From contig JAWNBB010014886.1 in the NCBI GenBank assembly GCA_036325645.1, positions 1 to 22,425 on the forward strand: DNA of 22,425 bases, written 5' to 3'. Shown here in pieces: positions 20,142-22,425 of this stretch (the stretch's first letter is position 1; the number at the start of each line of letters is the position of its first letter). The DNA is from Balantidium ctenopharyngodoni. Its lineage: Eukaryota > Ciliophora > Litostomatea > Vestibuliferida > Balantidiidae. Both the position numbers and the translations under genes were made by a program. A model generated the notes under the pieces. That model had not been told where the DNA came from and did no database searches. It was given only the letters and a program-made list of their open reading frames with translations.

Positions 20142-22179
20142 TTATTTTTTTTTATTCTTAAATCAATCGTTCGACCGAGGTGATATTGAGGATTTCATCC
20201 CAAAAGTATTTGTTGTTGTGTTCGATGAAATATGGTTAAATACGTTATTATTTCCAAGTTTTTTCGCTTGTAGTGAAGATTCAATGTTAAGTTTTAGTTT
20301 ATTATACAATGGACTTTTATCTTTTATTCCTTTCCCTGGGGATATGTTTCCTTTCGTACCGTCTTTTATTGATATTGGGATATTCGTGAGCCCGAGCGTA
20401 GAGTGAAGTTTATCTTTTGGCTTTGATTCTGGTGATTTTGATACCTTTTTACTTAAAATATTACTATTGCCAAGCATGATTTTACCTATTAGTTGAGGCG
20501 GATTATTATCAGGTTTATTCTTGTTATTAGTCACTTTGTTGAGTACAGTGTTACTGTTTATCTTATTTATTACGTTTGTTGATTCTGATTTTTTCGCGAT
20601 ACCTTCCTGAACATCTTCCTCATTTTGAAGAATATCATTACTATCCAAATTGATTTTATCATCACTATTTCCTTTCATTGCACTGTCAATGTCGTCACTT
20701 CCTTTCGGTGCATTATTTGATTTCTGTTTGATAACTTCCAGAATCTCAAGAGCAGAAATAAAATTATCCTTCATATTTTCTACATCTCTATTAAAGGTAT
20801 ATCCTGCATAATTCACGTCTTTTCGTTTTTTATTTTTCTTCTGCTCTGGGTAAAATGGTTCCTGTTCATCGAAGACATCGAAATATTTCGAATCCCAATC
20901 GTTGGCGATGTCGGGTATGAACGGTGCTTTGGTTTTTCTTATATTTTCCCAGTCGATTCCTTTAAAAAAAGGATGTTTTTTAATTTGTTCTGCTCCGCCT
21001 TTTGTACCTAATCTATTAGGTGCATGAGTTACTAAACTTATAATTAAATTTTCCGCGTCTTTAGATCAATGCGCATCATCCGGTATTTTAAAGTAATTCT
21101 GCCATTTTACTATTTTTTTACATGTATCACTGGGATTCTCTGAGAAGAACGGAGGGTAACCAACAACCATTTCGAAGAACATTACTCCGATTGACCACCA
21201 GTCAACTTCTTGACCATAGCCTTCTTGCCCAAATACTTCCGGTGCTATATAATCGGGTGTTCCTACCGTTGAATACGCCAATCAACGACTTTTTTTATGT
21301 TTACCTTGGATATTCGAAGGGTTATTCTTACTTGGTGAATGAGATGTTATTTTATCTTTGATATTCGCGTTGTCGTCTCCTATTTCACCGTTTTCGTCTT
21401 TTGATGACAATGGGAAAAACGATTTATCATCCAACTTCGACAACCCGAAGTCGCTTCATTGTATATGCCCATCCTTGCCTATTAATATATTATCAGGCTT
21501 TCAGTCCCTGTGAATACAATGTCATTTATGAACCGATTCAACTGATCATATCATTTCCGCAGTGTAAAACCTCGCTTCGTCTTCTGAAAGAATATCTTTT
21601 TTCATTAAAAGATTCATGAAATCCCCTCCTGGTAAATAATCCATAACTAAATATAAATTGACATCATCTTGAAAAGAATATCGGAGCTTAACAATCCAGG
21701 GGTTATCCGCAGTCAGGAATTCCCTTTCCGTTCTCACGTGCATTAATTGGTTTTTATTCAGCATATCATCTTTATGCATTTTTTTTATCGCCACTATATC
21801 TTCAGTTCCTTTTTTTCTGCAAACACGTACTTCTCCATACGCTCCCCGGCCAATTATCGATAAAGGTTCGAATTCCCGGATTGTCATTTTCCGACGTTTT
21901 TGCCTGAGTTGCTCTGCTTCTCGGTGTAAAAGCTCTTGCTTTAGTTGTTCTTTCTCATCATGAGACAATGTTAAATCGTCGATCTTCGCTCGGATTATAT
22001 TCCAATCTAAATAGTATTTTACATTGTATATGCTTACCTTTCTTCTGGTCATCCACTTGTTTCTTTTTTAAAGTATATTTCTTCTCGATATAACTTTTAG
22101 CAATTGCAACTCGATCTCAGGTAACACCGGTGATTTTCCCTTGTTTTATTAAATCTTGTAAGACTTGCTTATCTGACAT
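20142..22179 (-). CDS. NDR: NDR/LATS-family AGC Ser/Thr kinase (668 aa, one intron)
   Basis: Exons 22179-22038 and 22006-20142, stop TAA. Known NDR kinases bind MOB co-activators through an N-terminal helical region and control morphogenesis and cell division. Here that region is about 1-90 ([13 protein letters not shown], then [19 protein letters not shown]). The kinase core has the glycine loop GRGAYGEV (from G100), VAIK (K122), HRD-X-KPDN (catalytic D215), SDFG (D233), a basic insert before the activation loop as in [17 protein letters not shown] with Ser293 at the NDR Ser281 position, and DWWSIG. The C-terminal GYTFNR motif has Thr451 at the hydrophobic-motif site. A low-complexity S/N/K-rich tail (about 460-668) follows. 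Eight TGAs are read as sense; those in the core fall on conserved Leu positions. Start [10 protein letters not shown] follows from splicing into the conserved N-terminal region. Confidence 0.92.
22007..22037 (-). other. 31-nt intron in the kinase gene
   Basis: On the minus strand it begins GTAAGCAT and ends ATTTAG (phase 1). Removal joins VDDQKK to DWNIIRAK and restores the continuous MOB-binding helix expected in NDR kinases; reading through it loses the frame. Length and ends match the intron of the first gene. Confidence 0.85.
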
Positions 22180-22389
22180 TTATCTTGTTATATTGCTTTA
22201 TTTAATCGAGATATATTAAATTAATCAAAATTAATTCAAAAATATATTAATAATTATCCCGTTATTTTGATTTTGGGCGTGAGATTTCAATCATAGATGA
22301 ATATGAAAAAGTGAATTATTTAATTATAGTATAATGTTAAGGTGGATTAAAACTGTATTTCTTGAATGAAAACAAATATGAGGTAATTG
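22180..22389. promoter_or_regulatory. Right subtelomeric leader / kinase promoter region
   Basis: 210 bp of AT-rich DNA lie between the kinase start and the telomeric repeats, very close in length to the 185 bp at the left end. Both end genes point inward from their telomeres, so each promoter is subtelomeric. No specific motif is recognised. Confidence 0.45.
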
Positions 22390-22425
22390 TTGGGGATTGG
22401 GCCCAATCCCCAATCCCCAATCCCC
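22390..22425. repeat. Right telomere with inverted fold-back
   Basis: At 22390-22401 the G-strand telomere begins as expected (TTGGGGATTGGG), then it switches at once into the C-strand repeat CCCAATCCCC... to the end (22402-22425). The arms form a perfect 24-bp palindrome centred between 22401 and 22402. A normal 3' end would continue in GGGGATT units, so the last 24 bases are either a library/assembly fold-back or a telomere-telomere junction. Confidence 0.8.

Noticed and set aside
20142-22179. UGA = Trp (as in Blepharisma-type codes) or UGA = Cys (Euplotes-type)
   Set aside because: It would put Trp or Cys into HRDxKPDN, HIQxSDFG and AHxSKDAE, where kinases carry Leu or a similar aliphatic residue, while true conserved Trp residues are TGG.
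1-22425. tRNA, rRNA, CRISPR, transposon or virus-derived element
   Set aside because: I saw no cloverleaf with conserved A/B boxes, no rRNA blocks, no spaced direct repeats, and no transposase, integrase or capsid-like frame.

Overview
The window looks like one complete, gene-dense, linear macronuclear-type chromosome from a ciliate-like protist. Three points suggest this. C-rich AATCCCC repeats open the left end and the same motif occurs at the right end. The genome is AT-rich with tiny GT..AG introns (31 and 36 nt, plus a possible 30 nt one). TGA occurs in frame throughout every long gene, while genes end only at TAA or TAG. I cannot name the genus.

The main result is the genetic code. In-frame TGA codons do not fall on conserved tryptophans, which are TGG here. 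In the NDR-type kinase and the VPS13-type protein they fall repeatedly on conserved leucines: HRD-TGA-KPDN, GHIQ-TGA-SDFG, VHK-TGA, AH-TGA-SKDAE, KLI-TGA-TGA-EHFSIY, FK-TGA-LAY. In a coiled-coil gene two TGAs fall on heptad core positions. The simplest reading is UGA = leucine with UAA and UAG as stops, a reassignment I do not know from any described nuclear code. One site (VPS13 codon 2002) would fit Trp better. In the entries, X marks a TGA-encoded residue.

Layout, left to right: telomere (1-21); an Asn/Lys-rich unknown protein on + (207-2294, one 36-nt intron); a doubtful small gene on + (2779-3207); a spacer; a small coiled-coil protein on - (4363-5109); 87 bp divergent promoter region; a giant intron-free VPS13 lipid-transfer protein on + (5197-14169, 2990 aa); a 1.7 kb convergent spacer; a coiled-coil protein on - (15891-16778); 51 bp divergent promoter region; a secreted M14 zinc carboxypeptidase on + (16830-18854); a small MGC-starting, acidic-tailed protein on + (18922-19539); a 0.6 kb convergent spacer; an NDR/LATS-family AGC kinase on - (20142-22179, one 31-nt intron); about 210 bp of subtelomere; and the right telomere, which reverses on itself in a perfect 24-bp palindrome.

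The genes do not form an obvious pathway. VPS13 (bulk lipid transfer at membrane contacts), NDR kinase (morphogenesis and cell cycle in known relatives) and the carboxypeptidase (secretory or lysosomal proteolysis) are ordinary eukaryotic housekeeping functions. I see no tRNA, rRNA, transposon, viral or CRISPR feature.
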